Positions 18,040 to 27,644 are shown, numbered from the stretch's first letter. The stretch is 64,000 bases of DNA from Symbiodinium natans (GCA_905221605.1 CAJNDS010002840.1:135118-199117); one strand, 5' to 3'. Notes: a model not told the origin generated them from the sequence alone. Made by a program: numbers and translations.

Positions 18040-18358
18040 GGTTTAGGGTTCAGGTTAGGGTTTGGGGTTTGGGGTATGGGGTATGTTTTTTGGGGTTTAG
18101 GGTCTAGGGTTTATAGGGTTTAGGATTTCGCACACTTCTAGTCAGACCACACATGTAGCTGTTAGGTGGGTGCCTTTGTGGATATGCAGCATTCTTAGCT
18201 TTACTTCTAAGCCCCAAATCCTTGGAACACCCGGACCACAGGATGCAGGGAAAGGCCCAGACATCTCCCACGAATCGCAAAGCAATGCGTCGGTGTTGTG
18301 TTCCTGGCACCTGCAGTTTGCAAAGGGTTTAGGGTTTAGGGTTTAGGGTTTAGGGTTC
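18040..18358 (+). repeat. Degenerate TTTAGGG arrays around a unique core
   Basis: Blocks at 18040-18125 (many TTTGGGG and TATGGGG variants) and 18325-18358 flank about 200 bp of unique sequence. Confidence 0.75.
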
Positions 18359-18632
18359 AAGAGCTCCTGGTCGAGCAATTTCTCGTTTAGGCTCTGTGTT
18401 TAGAACATCGAAAAATACCCACCCACCCGAAGTTCCCATAACATTAAGAAATAAAAAGTTTCTTCTTTTTATTTGGATGGTTCAATAACAAATTGAATGA
18501 TTTCCACTTAACAAACGAGGAGGTGGAGATACTAAACCACGCGAGGCTTTGAGGTCTTGAAATCCTAAACTGAGGCTCAAACCTTGAAAAAAATTTAAAA
18601 AATGAAAAAACCCTGAAAAAAAGAATGAAAAA

Positions 18633-19165
18633 AAAGCCTGGGGTCCCCCCCATTTGGGGTGTTTTTGGAAGCAAATTTTCCCTCATGGGGGGGTCGGAGT
18701 TCGAGGCAAGGGGGGGTCTCCGAAGATTATTTTGCCTTTAAAATCGAAAAATGACCCCCCCCCCCCTGACCAAAATCATTGTGAAAAGGTCGCGGAAAAG
18801 TCTTGAAAAACTTGAAAAACACAAAAACCCAGAAAACGAGAGGCCACCCAGAACCCTCGATTTCAGTACTAAAAATTCGCATTTTCATTGCGGGTCTAGG
18901 CCAAGCCTGAGGTCCCTTCTGGGGTGTTTTTTGAGGCAAACTTTCCCTCTCAAGGGGGGGTCGGAGTTTGAGGCAAGAGGGTCTCCAAAGACTATTTTGC
19001 CTTTAAAATCCAAAAATACGACCCCCCCTTGACCGAAATTAGGCTGTGAAAAGGTCGCGGGGGCAGCCCTTCCTCCGAAAAACCCTGAAAAAACCCGAAG
19101 AAACATGGAAAAACCTTAAAAAACATTGAAAAACCTTGAAAAACCCTGAAAAACTTGAAAAAACA
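18633..19165. repeat. Diverged tandem duplication, period about 267 bp
   Basis: A block beginning AAGCCTGGGGTCCC at 18633, with GGGGTCGGAG, TATTTTGCCTTTAAAATC and AAAAGGTCGCGG, recurs from about 18903 in the same order. Between and after the copies are TTGAAAAACC-type short repeats. Length differences are mainly in the G and C runs. Confidence 0.7.
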
Positions 19166-19737
19166 CGGCGTTGAGGCCTTGAAACCCTAAACACAGGCCT
19201 TGAGGGCCCTGAAACCTAAACACAGGCTCCGAGGGCCCTGAAACCTTGAAACCCTAAACGCTGGGCCCTGAAACTCTAAACACAGGCCCTGAGGCCCTGA
19301 AACCCGAACCACAGGCTGAAACAGGCCCTGAAACCTGAAACCCAAAATGCCAGGACTTGAGGCCTTGATACCCTAAACGCTGGGCCCTGAAACCCTAAAC
19401 ACAGGCCCTGAGGCCCTGAAACCCTAAACACAGGCCCTGAAGCCTTGAAACCCTAAACACAGGCCTGAGGCCCTGAAACCCTAAACACAGGCCCTGAGGC
19501 CTTGAAACCCTCAACACTGGGCCCTGAAACCCTAAACACAGGCCCTGAGACCCTGAAACCCTAAACACAGGCCCTGAGGCCTTGAAACCCTAAACGCTGG
19601 GCCGTGAAACCCTAAACACAGGCCCTGAGGCCTTGAAACCCTAAACACAGGCTTTGAGGCCTTGAAACCCTAAACGCTGGGCCCTGAAACCCTAAACACA
19701 GGCCCTGAGGCCCTGAAACCCTAAACACAGGCCCTGA
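19165..19737. repeat. Satellite of about 28 bp units derived from CCCTAAA (left part)
   Basis: Tandem units with the pattern CCCTGAAACCCTAAACACAG then GCCCTGAG. Each contains one CCCTAAA. Variants CGCTGG and ACACAGG alternate in a partly regular order. Confidence 0.9.
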
Positions 19738-19867
19738 TACGGTGGAACTTTGTGTTAAGAAATTTTATGAAGCAAGAAATTAGACTCTCGAATTGAGAAA
19801 AATAATTATATTCAGAGTCTGAATCGCAACCCAAACGTAATTACAAATTGAATGGCCTTTTTGCAAG

Positions 19868-20128
19868 GCTCCAGCCCTCCAGCCCTCCAGCCCTCCAGCC
19901 CTCCAGCCCTCCAGCCCTCCAGCCCTTCCAGCCCTCCAGCCCTCCAGCCCTCCAGCCCTCCAACCCTCCAGCCCTCCAGCCCTCCATCCAGCCCTCAGCC
20001 CTCCAGCCCTCCAGGATTAAGCCCTCCAACCCTCCAGTTCTCCAGGTTTTCAGGATTAAGCCCTCCAGCCCTCCAGCCCTCCAGCCCTCCAGCCCTCCAG
20101 CCCTCCAGCCCTCCAGCCCTCCAGCCCT
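19868..20128. repeat. 9-bp minisatellite (CCAGCCCTC)n
   Basis: Over 20 units with a few degenerate ones in the middle (GGATTAAG and CCAGGTTTTCAGG inserts). Open in several frames only because the unit length is a multiple of three. Confidence 0.93.
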
Positions 20129-20162
20129 GTCAATCTGAATCCTTTCTTGCTCCAAAATCTTT

Positions 20163-20238
20163 GGGGCTGGAGGGCTGGAGGGCTGGAGGGCTGGAGGGCT
20201 GGAGGGCTGGAGGGCTGGAGGGCTGGAGGGCTGGAGAA
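20163..20238. repeat. Inverted copy of the 9-bp minisatellite (GGGCTGGAG)n
   Basis: About eight perfect units in the opposite orientation, 35 bp from the end of the main block, so the two can form a long GC-rich hairpin. Confidence 0.93.
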
Positions 20239-20381
20239 AGCAAAGGGTTGGTCAGGTTGAATAAGAAATGTTTTCAAGACTCTCGCCTCAAATCTACCTT
20301 TCTTAATACATCTGCCTGGTTAAGAAATGTCCCAGACTCTGGTGGACCTTCGAACCTTTCTTATCATAAGTTTTGACCGTA

Positions 20382-20900
20382 CCTTGAAACCCTAAACGCT
20401 GGGCCCTGAAACCCTAAACACAGGCCCTGAGGCACTGAAACCCTAAACACAGGCCCTGAAGCCTTGAAACCCTAAACACAGGCCCTGAGGCCCTGAAACC
20501 CTAAACCCCTGAAACCCTAGACGCAGGCCCTGAGGCCCTGAAACCCTAAAAACAGGCTTTGAGGCCTTGAAACCCTAAACGCTGGGCCCTGAAACCCTAA
20601 ACACAGGCCCTGAGGCCCTGAAACCCTAAACACAGGCTTTGAGGCCTTGAAACCCTAAACGCTGGGCCCTGAAACCCTAAACACAGGCCCTGAGGCCCTG
20701 AAACCCTAAACACAGGCCCTGAAGCCTTGAAACCCTAAACGCTGGGCCCTGGAACCCTAAACACAGGCCCTGAGGCCCTGAAACCCTAAACACAGGCCCT
20801 GAGGCCTTGAAACCCTAAACGCCATGCCTTGGGGCCACCCTTGAGGCCCTGAAACCCTAAACGCCAGGCCTTGAGGCCCTGAAACCCTAATTAGGGTCTC
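20382..20900. repeat. Telomere-derived 28-bp satellite (right part)
   Basis: Continuation of the satellite of 19165-19737 after the foldback element, with the same CACAGG and CGCTGG unit variants. It decays toward CCAGGCCTTGAGG at the end. Confidence 0.9.
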
Positions 20901-20961
20901 AAGTGTTTAGGGTCTCAAGGGTTTAGGGGCTCAACGGTTTAGGGTCTCAAGGGCATTGTGG

Positions 20962-21340
20962 GCCTTGGGCCTTGCCCACGAATTTTTGGGCCTTGCCCAC
21001 GAATACTTGGGCCTTGCCCACGAATATTTGGGCCTTGCCCACGAATACTTGGGCCTTGCCCACGAATATTTGGGCCTTGCCCACGAATATTTGGGCCTTG
21101 CCCACGAATATTTGGGCCTTGCCCACGAATATTTGGGCCTTGCCCACGAATTTTTGGGCCTTGCCCACGAACCAACAACCCCAGAAATTCGTGGGCAAGG
21201 CCCAAAAATTCGTGGGCAAGGCCCAAAAATTCGTGGGCAAGGCCCAAAATCCGGATTTTGGGCCTTGCCCACGAATATTTGGGCCTTGCCCACGAATCTT
21301 TGGGCCTTGCCCACGAATATTTGGGCCTTGCCCACGAATA
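20962..21340. repeat. 21-bp satellite (GGGCCTTGCCCACGAATAT) with internal inversion
   Basis: About ten direct units, then three inverted units at about 21184-21247, then four direct units. The switch back is a perfect 24-bp palindrome at 21241-21264. All frames stay open because the unit is 21 bp; the apparent proteins (LGLAHEY repeats) are artefacts. Confidence 0.93.
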
Positions 21341-21555
21341 CCATTAAGGTTTATAATTATATGGTAGGAGAGGTTTAGGGTTTAGGGTTTAGGGTTCTTT
21401 CACCAAGCGTTCTGCAGATTCTTCAACTCCCACTCCTACCCTGCTGCAGAACCGCTCTAGATCTCTCTAGCACATGCCGCATTCTGCAAGAAACAAAGCC
21501 TGCGTTTGCCTGATCCGCAAGCAAAGACGGAGTATGGAAAGACTGCACCTCCAAC

Positions 21556-21593
21556 CCTAAACCCTGAACCCTGAACCCTAAACCCTAAACCCC
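21556..21593 (-). repeat. Interstitial telomere-like array (CCCTAAA)
   Basis: Five C-strand units, two as CCCTGAA. Confidence 0.85.
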
Positions 21594-21704
21594 CTCTTCT
21601 TAAAGAAACATGTAACAAGATGTCGAAAGATGGCGTACAAGCCGCAGACACAACAGCAAATCCGTCGGATGCCCCAACCCAGGCAGAGCCATGCTTTCGT
21701 TTCT

Positions 21705-21806
21705 TGGTTTAGGGTTTAGGGTTTAGGGTTTAGGGTTTAGGGTTTAGGGTATAGGGTTTAGGGTTTAGGGTTTAGGGTTTAGGGGTTAGGGTTTAGGGGT
21801 AAAGGG
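21705..21806 (+). repeat. Interstitial telomere-like array (TTTAGGG)
   Basis: About 14 units, slightly degenerate at the right end. Confidence 0.92.
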
Positions 21807-21914
21807 TCGGGTTGGGTCCGAGAGACTATCGGAACAGCATCTGCTGAGAGCCTCTGGATTGCCAGGTGAGCCGTGCACGATGCCTTGCTTCGAGCGGCTG
21901 AAGCCCTTGAAGCC

Positions 21915-21975
21915 CTAAACGGTTTAGGGTTTAGGGTTTAGGGTTTACGGTTTAGGGTTTAGGGTTTTAGGGTTT
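21915..21975 (+). repeat. Interstitial telomere-like array (TTTAGGG)
   Basis: About eight units with one TTTACGG and one TTTTAGGG variant. Confidence 0.88.
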
Positions 21976-22317
21976 CTTCTAACCCTAAACGAAAACACCC
22001 CGAAGCCCAAACACTCTCTAGAATGCAACCTTCTGCCTTCGAATTCGGGCATTGGGGCTTTTTGGGGCTTTAGGGTGTAGAACATTCTGTGTTTAGCGTT
22101 GAGGGCTTTGGGCTTAAGAGCTTCATTAAGGTCTTAACACCCCTGCAAACCACATGAACCCCAACATTTGGGTTATATTAGAACCTCTTCCTATGGTATC
22201 TGAACCAGAAACCCTTTGAGGGTTCAATTGGTTCCCAAGGACCGTCTCTACATCAGGTCATCCTCGAGAGCTCAATTGAAGGTGGGTTAAGGGTTTACGG
22301 CGTTTTAAGGTTTGGGG

Positions 22318-22506
22318 TTTGGGGGGCGGCAGGGGGGGGGGGGGGGGGGCTGGGGGGGGGGGGGGGGGGCTGTGGGGGGGGGGGGCTGGGGGGGGTGGGG
22401 GGGGGGGGCGGGTGTGGGGCCGGGCGGGGGGGGGGGGGGGGGGTGGGCTGGGGGGGGGGGGGCTGGGGGGATGGGGGGGGGGCTGGGGGGGGGGGGGGGG
22501 GGGGGC
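22318..22506 (+). repeat. G-rich tract of G-runs broken by GGCTGG
   Basis: About 190 bp that is almost all G, with runs of 7-20 separated by CT, T or C. It follows a degenerate TTTGGGG stretch. Strong G-quadruplex potential; the exact run lengths may be unreliable. Confidence 0.9.
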
Positions 22507-22802
22507 TTCTTTATTTTGACGGGTAACCTACGCAGGTAGGATGGATTTGTAAATAAGTAAATAGTTTACCAAGCGGGCTATTGTATAAAATAAGCAAGGT
22601 AAGTTACAGACATACAACTTACTCATGTTAGCCGCGCGCAAACAAGTTCGCGGGAACTTAGCCAAGTTAGTAGTTAGTGATTCGTTCATCATGCTTTCGT
22701 ACGTGTTTATTTGTCATGACAGTGGAGAAACATACTTTTTTTGGCATCAGAGACCGTCAAACAAGACGTTAAAGACCCGAACCTCTGTAACTTTCAACCC
22801 TC

Positions 22803-22839
22803 AAACCCTAAACCCTAAACCCTAAACCCTAAACCCTCT
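22803..22839 (-). repeat. Interstitial telomere-like array (CCCTAAA)
   Basis: Five C-strand units. Confidence 0.9.
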
Positions 22840-22898
22840 CGCAACCTAGAGAAGCTTTGAGGAGCCCTGAGAGGGATCCTCGCAGGGAGATTGAGGAC

Positions 22899-23120
22899 TA
22901 CTTTGAAGCTTCATGGGTAGATCTAAGTTGGGCCATAAGTGCCGCTAAAATCTAGTTCATGCTAGGGATAATAGCAAAAGTTTAATTTATGTTCCTTATT
23001 ATTGGGTTTAAGTACCCTTAAAAATGTAAAATGTTACCCAACTATGACAAAGAAATAGGGTTATATCCAGCTATAGTTGTACTTACCTCGCTTATAACCC
23101 CCAGTTATCAACACCCAGTA
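22899..23120. mobile_element. Family A MITE interrupted by a family B MITE
   Basis: Outer arms TACTTTGAAGCTTCATGGGT and a decayed right arm ending ACCCAGTA. The inner element at 22952-23051 runs from CTAGTTCATGCTAGGGATA to TTACCCAACTATGACAAAG. Confidence 0.7.
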
Positions 23121-23610
23121 GCCGCGGGTTTGTTTGGGAAGCCTTGGCTGTCATGCGCCAGCAAGGGGGAACGATTGCATGTCTCATGTCCGCGAAGACG
23201 CCTCCCCCAAGTCCGCGGATCCGCAAAGGAGTCGACGTTCATTGGATTTTGTTGGGTGTGCTCTCGTCCGGGTGTTTGCTGAGCATGGAACATGTGATTC
23301 TTGAGGTTCGACCTTGTCTGCGCACGTCCGAGAGTGTGTCAGGCTACTGTCGGGCTTGCAAGCTGCTTGTCTGCAGCCTTCTGTGACGGACAGTCCAGAG
23401 GTTATCGTGACCCCAACCTCTGTTCCGCCACTTGTGGAGTCCGAATATTTAGAAAGATTGCTCTCAAGGGACATGGGATTATAGCTAAACCTTGGCAACT
23501 TGAAAAAGAATGTGTAAGTTCTTGCTAAGTATCCTAACTTTGCACCGGTTAAGCTGCATGAAAATCACTTGCAAGTTCATAAGTCACCGGCGCGGTCAAA
23601 CACTAACACC
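23121..23610. other. Unassigned unique spacer
   Basis: Several overlapping frames of 75-104 codons on both strands, none clearly better than the others and none with a domain. No gene is called. Confidence 0.4.
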
Positions 23611-23615
23611 AGTGT

Positions 23616-23744
23616 TACTTAGAGGTTACGGGGTAGTTAGAAGTGGGGTCAAAAGTAGAGTACAACTAGAAGTATACATGGATACAACCTTATTTAGGGT
23701 ACGTACTCTAACCCTACTTCGAACTACCCGTCAACCTTCAAGTA
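23616..23744. mobile_element. MITE-like palindrome, family A
   Basis: TACTTAGAGGTTACGGGGTA at the left and TACCCGTCAACCTTCAAGTA at the right, bordered by TA. Confidence 0.75.
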
Positions 23745-23798
23745 ACCTTCCTGTAACCTTCCTTGAGCCGTGCGCACGCACACGAACCAGTATATGAC

Positions 23799-23879
23799 CC
23801 ACTTAAGAACTCCCCAAAATATTCTTCCTTATAAGGGCAATGTAGGGGTTGTTACCTTTTCTGTTTTATTTTTCTTTTT

Positions 23880-23910
<31 letters not shown>

Positions 23911-23934
23911 GCGGGGTTCTTAAGCAAATAGTAG
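23799..23934. mobile_element. Family C MITE with expanded T and G runs
   Basis: CACTTAAGAACTCCCCAAAA at the left and GGTTCTTAAGCAAATAGTAG at the right. The T run and G run of the right arm are expanded to about 15 and 23 bases. Confidence 0.7.
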
Positions 23935-24069
23935 GTTTGGGGCTCAGCATGCATTCAAGTAGGGCTTGCGGTGCAGGGCTGCGACCCAGCTGACAAAATG
24001 CATTGGCCTCATACATATAATCCCCAAGCCAATTTGGCCCCTCCCTTCCTCCTGCCTGGCTCCAAGGGG

Positions 24070-24254
24070 ACCCTAACCCTAAACCCTAAACTCTAAACCC
24101 TAAACCCAGAAGAGTGCCAAGGCTGTCGCGCGAGTCGAAGCACAGCACGTCTCCCGCTTGGACGGCGTAGGCCAGTGAAGAAGCACGACCTTCAACCGCC
24201 ACAAAAACCCTAAACCCTAAACCCCAAACCCTAAACCCTAAACCGGTTTAGGGT
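24070..24254 (-). repeat. Two CCCTAAA arrays around a unique core
   Basis: Blocks at 24070-24106 and 24207-24254 flank about 100 bp of unique sequence. The second is followed at once by a TTTAGGG unit. Confidence 0.85.
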
Positions 24255-24437
24255 TTGCGGTTCGGGTCCGGGTGCAATTCAGGATGTCGGGCTGCTTGTG
24301 ATCTAGGGCCTTTTCCGAACCCATCCTCCGAATGCCACGAGCTCTTCGTACATGGCCTCTGGGGCCTTAACTAGGGTGTAGGGCTTTTGAAGGAAGAGCC
24401 TGTGCAGGCTCTCGCCGGAAACTCTGAACTCCGAAGC

Positions 24438-24656
24438 CCTAGCCCTAAACCCTAAACCCTAAACCCTAAACTCTAAACCCTAAGCCCGAATGATCAGCTT
24501 CCCCAAGTTGCACATTCAGCCTGCCTTCGTTGAGCATTCTGTCCACGTCTGGCAGGGAGGGCAAGTCGTCTCGACCTCCAAATGTAGGACTTTTACAAAC
24601 CCTAAGCCTAAACCCTAACCCTGAACCCTAAGCCTAAACCCAAATCCTAAACCCTG
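24438..24656 (-). repeat. Two CCCTAAA arrays around a unique core
   Basis: Blocks at 24438-24486 and a degenerate one at 24596-24656, both C strand. Confidence 0.85.
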
Positions 24657-24726
24657 AAGGTGAGGGCTGGCAGGGGCAGCGTGAAGTTGGGATTCAAAGA
24701 GTTTAGGGCTTGGGGCAAGGACTTTA

Positions 24727-24828
24727 CTAGTTCATGGTTGGGATAGCATTAGAAACTTAAATCTATACTCCTTATTGGGTTTAAGTACGGGCCCTTAAAA
24801 TTTTAAATGTTACCCAACTATGACAAAG
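24727..24828. mobile_element. MITE-like element, family B
   Basis: CTAGTTCATGGTTGGGATAG at the left and TTACCCAACTATGACAAAG at the right form imperfect inverted ends, with CTCCTTATTGGGTTTAAGTA in the centre. Confidence 0.7.
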
Positions 24829-24962
24829 TTTAGGGCACGGAGGGTGGTTGTGGGAGTTTCCAGCTGAGGGTTTCAAGAGACTTCAGGGGCTCGGTGAGGA
24901 GGTCTGCCCTGCAACAGCTAGTTCTCGTGTAGCCTTTGTTGCTTGAGGATCTTGAGACCAAC

Positions 24963-25080
24963 AGACCCCAGAGACTCCAAAAGCCCTTAAGTAAGGACTA
25001 TCCCTTAAATTATAATCGGAACCCTGATATGGTTTAAGGTATATTCCCTAATTAAGAAGTTTTGGAGCCTCTGGGACCCC
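24963..25080. mobile_element. MITE-like palindrome, family K
   Basis: GACCCCAGAGACTCCAAAAG at the left is mirrored by TTTTGGAGCCTCTGGGACCC at the right. The core has CCCTTAAATTATAATCGG. Confidence 0.7.
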
Positions 25081-25138
25081 AAACCTTCTGAGGGACCCCA
25101 GCTGAGACCGAACCAGTGACATGCCAGCTTGGCAACAC

Positions 25139-25355
25139 AGGGGCCTTGATAGTTAGAATAGGGATGTTTTTGTTGGGATACTATGGTTATATGAAGTAGG
25201 GTTTATATCTCTTGTAACCCCAAAAGGACACCAAGTACATACACTCACCAATATTCCAAAGGAACCTTGTATACACTCACCAAGACCAGTAATAGAAACC
25301 CTGCTTCATATGGGGACCGTTATAGGGGCCTTGATGATAAGAATAGGACTTGTTT
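25139..25355. mobile_element. Inverted-repeat element with flanking direct motif
   Basis: TATATGAAGTAGGGTTTATA is mirrored by ATAGAAACCCTGCTTCATAT. Outside these, GGGGCCTTGAT followed by AAGAATAGG occurs as a direct repeat at both sides. Family not named. Confidence 0.5.
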
Positions 25356-25440
25356 TGGGGGTGGGGCGGGGGGATGCTGTAGTTACAGAGGGGTCAGAAG
25401 GGAAGACTCGTAGTAACCATTCCAACCACTCTGGCAAGCC

Positions 25441-25493
25441 CTCTAAACCGTAAACCCTAAACCCTAAACCCCAAACCCTAAACCCTAAACCCT
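25441..25493 (-). repeat. Interstitial telomere-like array (CCCTAAA)
   Basis: About seven C-strand units with two variants. Confidence 0.9.
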
Positions 25494-25575
25494 TGCTTCC
25501 GTGCCTTCGTAGGGAGTGTGGTCCACGAAGTGCTGCGGTCGGAAGAGGCCCCAGGCCTCGGGTGACAGTCGGGCT

Positions 25576-25648
25576 GGTTTAGGGTTTAGGGCATAGGGTT
25601 TAGGGTTTAGGGTATAGGGTATAGGGTATAGGGTTTAGGGTTTTAGGG
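25576..25648 (+). repeat. Telomere-like array with TATAGGG variant
   Basis: About ten units, four of them TATAGGG in a row. Confidence 0.88.
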
Positions 25649-26300
25649 GAAGTTGGGACCATGGGCCCTTAGTATCATCCCGTCACCCTTGTTGAAAGGG
25701 ATTTAAAGGGATACGAAGTATGTGCCCTTACCATGTGTAGTGTATATAAGAGTTGCTATTACAGGGGACCCAAATTCAGGGCCCATGCTTCGGATCCCCT
25801 CTACTTAATCCCTGTTACCTAGGAAGAAAAAAGGATCCTTTTTGTTTACACATAAGAAAGCCCATAACCCAAAAAGTAAAAAGGATCCCTAACACTGATT
25901 TAGTCTATAGGATGCAGGGCGAACTCAAGGACTTCTGAACGGGACAGGTTTTGGGGCCCCTGCGGCTTCGGAGCAACTCTGGCGGGTTTTAGGGTTTAGG
26001 GTTTAGGGTTTAGGGTTCAGGGAAGGCGTAGGGTTCAGGCGTATGGTGGCGGGACTTGCTACTAAAAATGGTGCCTTGAGGGTTTGGCATTCTGGGGGTT
26101 CATTGCAAACGTCATCATCCTGCTTGGATGGAATGCAGCTCCGGGACTAGCAGCGGCTCTAGTAGCAATCGAGGTATGTCGGACTATGTCGGGGCACATC
26201 GCCGCAGGCCGTCTACTCCCCTCACCCCAAAATCAACCCCCCCCCCTCCCCCCTACCCCCGAATATGAACAACTCCCCTATACTATATCAGCACTAGAAT

Positions 26301-26419
26301 GGGAGTATTTGGGATGTTCCCCTTTGTACTAACAGTTCTTAATAGGGGCTGTAATGGCGGGTACTAGACTTCCTTTTAAGGAGCTGTTAGTACAACGGAA
26401 CACCCCAAGGAGTATTCAA
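26301..26419. mobile_element. MITE-like palindrome, family J
   Basis: GAGTATTTGGGATGTTCCCC at the left is mirrored by GGAACACCCCAAGGAGTATT at the right. TTGTACTAACAG pairs with CTGTTAGTACAA inside. A related element is at 44815. Confidence 0.75.
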
Positions 26420-26461
26420 TATTGGGGGTAGCGGGGGGGAGGGGGGGGGGGGGGTAATATT

Positions 26462-26592
26462 ACTTGGAGGCTCATGGGTAGCTATAAGTGGGTTATAAGT
26501 TATAAGTAGGGTAACTGGAATAAGAACAGGTTATAGCCGTGTTCCGAGGCACTTATCACCCTACTTGCTTCTGCCCATGAACCTTCAAGTTA
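26462..26592. mobile_element. MITE-like palindrome, family A
   Basis: TACTTGGAGGCTCATGGGTA at the left and TGCCCATGAACCTTCAAGTTA at the right. It is preceded by a G-rich run and followed directly by TTTAGGG units. Confidence 0.75.
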
Positions 26593-26737
26593 GGGTTTAG
26601 GGTTTAGGGTTAGGGGGACCCTTGGGGATATAGACCCTCTGAATAAGGTCCCTTGTTAAGAGAGCCAGAAGAGGGTTAAGAAGGGGTTCCCTTTTAAGCG
26701 TCGCCCTTATCCCACCTAGGACAAGTAGGGGAAGGGG

Positions 26738-26792
26738 CCCTAAACCCTAAACCCTAAACCCTAAACCCTGAACCCTGAACCCTAAACCCTAC
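26738..26792 (-). repeat. Interstitial telomere-like array (CCCTAAA)
   Basis: About eight C-strand units, two CCCTGAA. Confidence 0.9.
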
Positions 26793-26880
26793 ACCAAGAG
26801 CCCAGCATGCGATCCTTGAATGTAGCGCACGCTGGCGACCAGTGGCATGTCATCCAGAGCGATCCAAACCTGAACACTGA

Positions 26881-26975
26881 TAGGGTTTAGGGTTTAGAGT
26901 TTAGGGCTTAGGGCTTAGGGCTTAGGGTTTAGGGTTTAGGGTTTAGGGTTTGGGGTTTAGGGTTTAGGGTTTGGG
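26881..26975 (+). repeat. Interstitial telomere-like array (TTTAGGG)
   Basis: About 13 units including three CTTAGGG. Confidence 0.9.
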
Positions 26976-27020
26976 GAGCCTGGGATATCTTGCCTGAACT
27001 GTGCTTGGGCTCTGAGAGCT

Positions 27021-27177
27021 TGCTTGGAGGTTCATTGGGGTCGTTAGAAGTGGGGTTCTAAGTACTCTTAAATAAGGTTGTACCCAGTTGTATGGTTATA
27101 AGATTGTAACCAGTTGTATGGTTATAACCAGTTAGATTTATAGCTACCCTGCTTAGAACTACCCTTGAACCTCCCAC
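27021..27177. mobile_element. Family A MITE with internal duplication
   Basis: Left arm GCTTGGAGGTTCATTGGGGT and right arm GAACTACCCTTGAACCTCCC. The segment CCAGTTGTATGGTTATAA is duplicated in the centre. Confidence 0.65.
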
Positions 27178-27210
27178 TGGGTCATCTTGCCAACCACTCG
27201 CATTGAATGC

Positions 27211-27310
27211 TTGGTAGCCCAGTAACCATATCATGATAAGGGGTACCCTTTTTTCGGTTGCTTACTTTAAAAGGGAACCGTGAACCCCAAAAAAGGGAAA
27301 AGGGTACCAA
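27211..27310. mobile_element. MITE-like palindrome, family D
   Basis: TTGGTAGCCCAGTAACCATA at the left; AAAAGGGTACCAAGG at the right. The right arm lacks the CTGGGCTACC seen in other copies, a deletion between two ACC triplets. Confidence 0.65.
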
Positions 27311-27436
27311 GGCCTACACCGCTGAACCCTAAACCCTAAACCCTGAACCAACTAGAGGAATGTCACCGGACGCCAGATACTTCTGAGTGGGCAGCGGAAC
27401 CAATCTGACTGCCGTCCACCTCCCGCACAAAACTTA

Positions 27437-27567
27437 CTGTTCGTTGAACGGGAATGAGGGAAATAGGGCCCTATATCATCCTTTAAAGGGTATATAGAGC
27501 TCAATATACCCTTTAAAGGATTATATAGGGTCCCTAATTCCCTCATTCCCTGCTAACCAACAGTAAG
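27437..27567. mobile_element. Near-perfect 130-bp palindrome
   Basis: TTACTGTTCGTTGAACGGGA is mirrored by CTGCTAACCAACAGTAA. Inside, GAATGAGGGAAATAGGG pairs with CCCTAATTCCCTCATTC, and TCCTTTAAAGGGTATAT pairs with ATATACCCTTTAAAGGA. Likely a young MITE. I noticed no second copy. Confidence 0.75.
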
Positions 27568-27644
27568 ACAAAAAACAAGGTCGAAAGCAGAGGCAGCTTC
27601 TAACAGCTCGAAGGAAGCAGGAAATCTGGACTCCAGCACAACTA

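Larger units (their letters stand above)
19738..20381. mobile_element. Foldback-like element with internal 9-bp minisatellite
   Basis: The ends are imperfect inverted repeats (TACGGTGGAACTTTGTGTTA and, reverse-complemented, TACGGTCAAAACTTATGATA). The element interrupts the 28-bp satellite. Removing it and keeping one TA restores the satellite register (CTGA-TA-CCTTGAAA against the usual CTGA-GG-CCTTGAAA). Inside are a CCAGCCCTC minisatellite and an inverted block of the same repeat. Confidence 0.65.

Noticed and set aside
19841-20376. Pro/Ser-rich and Gly/Trp-rich frames of up to 174 codons
   Set aside because: They are translations of the 9-bp minisatellite CCAGCCCTC in both orientations.
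20956-21378. Six overlapping frames of 97-140 codons on both strands
   Set aside because: They arise from the 21-bp satellite, whose length is a multiple of three and lacks stops in most frames.
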